This document shows positions 62,301 through 64,000 of a stretch of 64,000 nt of DNA, one piece after another. Numbering within the stretch: position 1 is the stretch's first letter; each line of letters opens with the position of its first letter. This DNA comes from Casuarius casuarius (taxonomy: Eukaryota > Chordata > Aves > Casuariiformes > Casuariidae). Made by a program: the position numbers and the translations under genes. The notes below the pieces were generated by a model. It made no database searches. It saw nothing but the letters and a program-made list of their open reading frames with translations, and was not told the origin of the DNA. The stretch lies in contig PTFA01000055.1 of NCBI GenBank assembly GCA_003342895.1, positions 1,877,823-1,941,822 of the forward strand, written 5' to 3'.

Positions 62301-64000
62301 AGAATGAATAGCCTATGCTATTCTTGTGTTGTAGGAGAGAGTTATCTTAAACCTACCGTGTAGGTCAGTAAACATTTCAACAGTGCTTTTTATGCATAAG
62401 GTTTTTTTGAAAATTGACTTTTGGCCTGCCGTTTCTCTGCAGGTGCTATATGACTCAGATCCTTACTTGTAAAACTGATATACCATGATTTTTCTACTTA
62501 ACAAAAGTATCTGAAGGATGGATAAATAAATTAAACTGTGTACACTGTTAAAATATTCTAGTGAGGGTGCTATATACCTACCTGGAAGAGACATATGAAA
62601 TGGACGTGTGACAGATAATAAACCTGGCACACAACAAGGCCATTTTTAAAACATCTCTGTAAAGAAAAGAAGGAAGTTTCAGAATTCTAGATATTCTATA
62701 ACTCTGCAAATACTCTTGTGATTTATGATTGTAATATGAAAAATGTTTTTCTTATCAGCTTTCTTACTAAAGTTTTTCTTTGTCCTAGGTACAGTCAGTA
62801 AATACATAGTATTTGCCCCATTTTATAGAAGAAATATGTGGCAGGTAGATAAAACATGAGCACAAAGTGAGATGATTATGGCCTGTATGTAATCTAAATT
62901 AGACAGCAAAAGTTCTGCATTTGAAACCTCATCAGTGGTGTCCTGTGTTTGAAAGCACAAGGTTTCTGTTTTAAAAATCTTTTGAAGAGCACACTTGAAC
63001 TACTTGCGTATAAGCCACTTATCATACTTAATTCAAATATGCAGACATACCCTCAAAGTTGCATACATCATCTGTGCCAGGAACAGCCTTGCAGTCATAA
63101 AATTTTTTCTCATATTATCAGCTGGCAGGATGCATTTTAATGTGTCTTAACAGGTCGGTTGTTTTTTTTAACTTGTTACTCCCCTTACACATGGAACTGG
63201 AATTTGTGAACTGAAATCGGACACTACATAAGCAGAATAAGTAACCTAGATAATATTCCAAAACTGCAGAAATAAGAAAACTTGCAATGGAATGAATCTC
63301 TTTTCTGGGTCAGCCGTCTGGTTCTTCTCTTCCTTTGAGGTTTGTAGTCATCATTTAGTCTGGATTTTCCTTAGCAGCTTTTGGCAGGCTTTACATTTTT
63401 AGCATAGTGTACATGGATATGGGAGGGAAGGGGGAGACCATGTCCAGGGGGAAATCATAGGGAGTGATCTTCACCCAGATATCTTTTAACACTTTTATTA
63501 AAGATTTCAAAGGCAGAGGCCTAATAAACTTCATTCTCTTCAGACTGGCACTCTAGGAAGATGTGTGAAACTCTGGAGAGGAGTCTGTAGAAAAGCATCA
63601 AGAGGATCTAAGATGTGAACAGAAAGGGCAAAAAAGATGTAACCAGCCATAATGATCCACAATATGACTAAGGCTAGAAAAGCGGATGTATGTGGCAGGG
63701 AAACTGTGCTGCTGAGAGTAGCCTTGGGAAAATTTTTGCCTTTGTGCTGTCCTTGTGTTGCACAGGTCTGACTTAGTATGTCCCCAGTAAGGAGTATCTG
63801 GCTTCCTAAGCCTGTGAATTGAAGGTTATCATGAGAGTCCCTGCATATACCTCAAGAGGGACAGACCCACTTACACTGTAAGCCTTGAGAAGTAATATTC
63901 AAAATTACATTAGAGAAAAGGTCATACTGAGAAAGACATTTGTGTGAGAGGCAAAACGTAGGTAAATGGGAGTGTTCCATAGTACAGAAGCGTTTGAGGG
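62301..64000. other. upstream flank, nothing recognised
   Basis: AT-rich sequence with no open frame carrying a family signature and no repeat I can name. Confidence 0.5.

Noticed and set aside
1..64000. Endogenous retrovirus, tRNA, rRNA or prokaryotic-type systems
   Set aside because: No LTR pair, gag/pol motifs, tRNA cloverleaf, rRNA or operon-like layout was found by eye on either strand; the only reverse-transcriptase traces are of CR1-type LINEs.

Overview
The window is vertebrate nuclear DNA. It is AT-rich and intron-rich, has few recognisable transposons, a CpG island next to an assembly gap, and two decayed CR1-type LINEs. CR1 predominance with low repeat density points to a sauropsid, most likely a bird. 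That is an inference, because no marker gene fixes the species. Scattered single n bases and one run of 497 n (60,208-60,704) show a draft assembly.

One gene can be fully supported. It is a minus-strand member of the CSPG4 (NG2/MCSP) family occupying about 19.8-60.8 kb. I reconstructed exons 2-10 (49,900 down to the stop at 23,541) by joining every exon at a canonical AG/GT site with matching codon phase. They give 2,374 residues from the exon 1/2 junction to the stop: two laminin-G domains, fifteen CSPG repeats, one transmembrane helix and a tail of about 100 residues ending in the PDZ ligand QYWV. A 3.57-kb internal exon 3 carries both most of the LamG region and repeats 1-8. The first exon (5' UTR and signal peptide) was not found and probably lies in or beside the n gap within the CpG island at about 60-61 kb. 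The ectodomain is collinear with NG2. However, the cytoplasmic tail outside the PDZ ligand is unlike NG2, and the place where NG2 carries its chondroitin-sulfate Ser-Gly has no Ser-Gly. The gene therefore looks like a divergent paralogue (CSPG4-like) rather than the orthologue.

Layout: 1-19.8 kb is downstream non-coding DNA with a CpG-rich patch at 7.2-7.5 kb and an AT-rich block of inverted repeats at 3.6-3.8 kb. 19.8-23.5 kb is a probable long 3' UTR. 23.5-49.9 kb holds exons 10 to 2. 49.9-60 kb is intron 1, containing an old LINE of about 1.9 kb in the same orientation as the gene. 60.1-61.2 kb is the CpG island and gap. 61.28-62.3 kb is a CR1 copy with a decayed reverse transcriptase. 62.3-64 kb has nothing recognisable. 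I found no tRNA, rRNA, CRISPR, provirus or second protein-coding gene, and no novel multi-gene system. The items of most interest are the altered features of the CSPG4-like protein itself.
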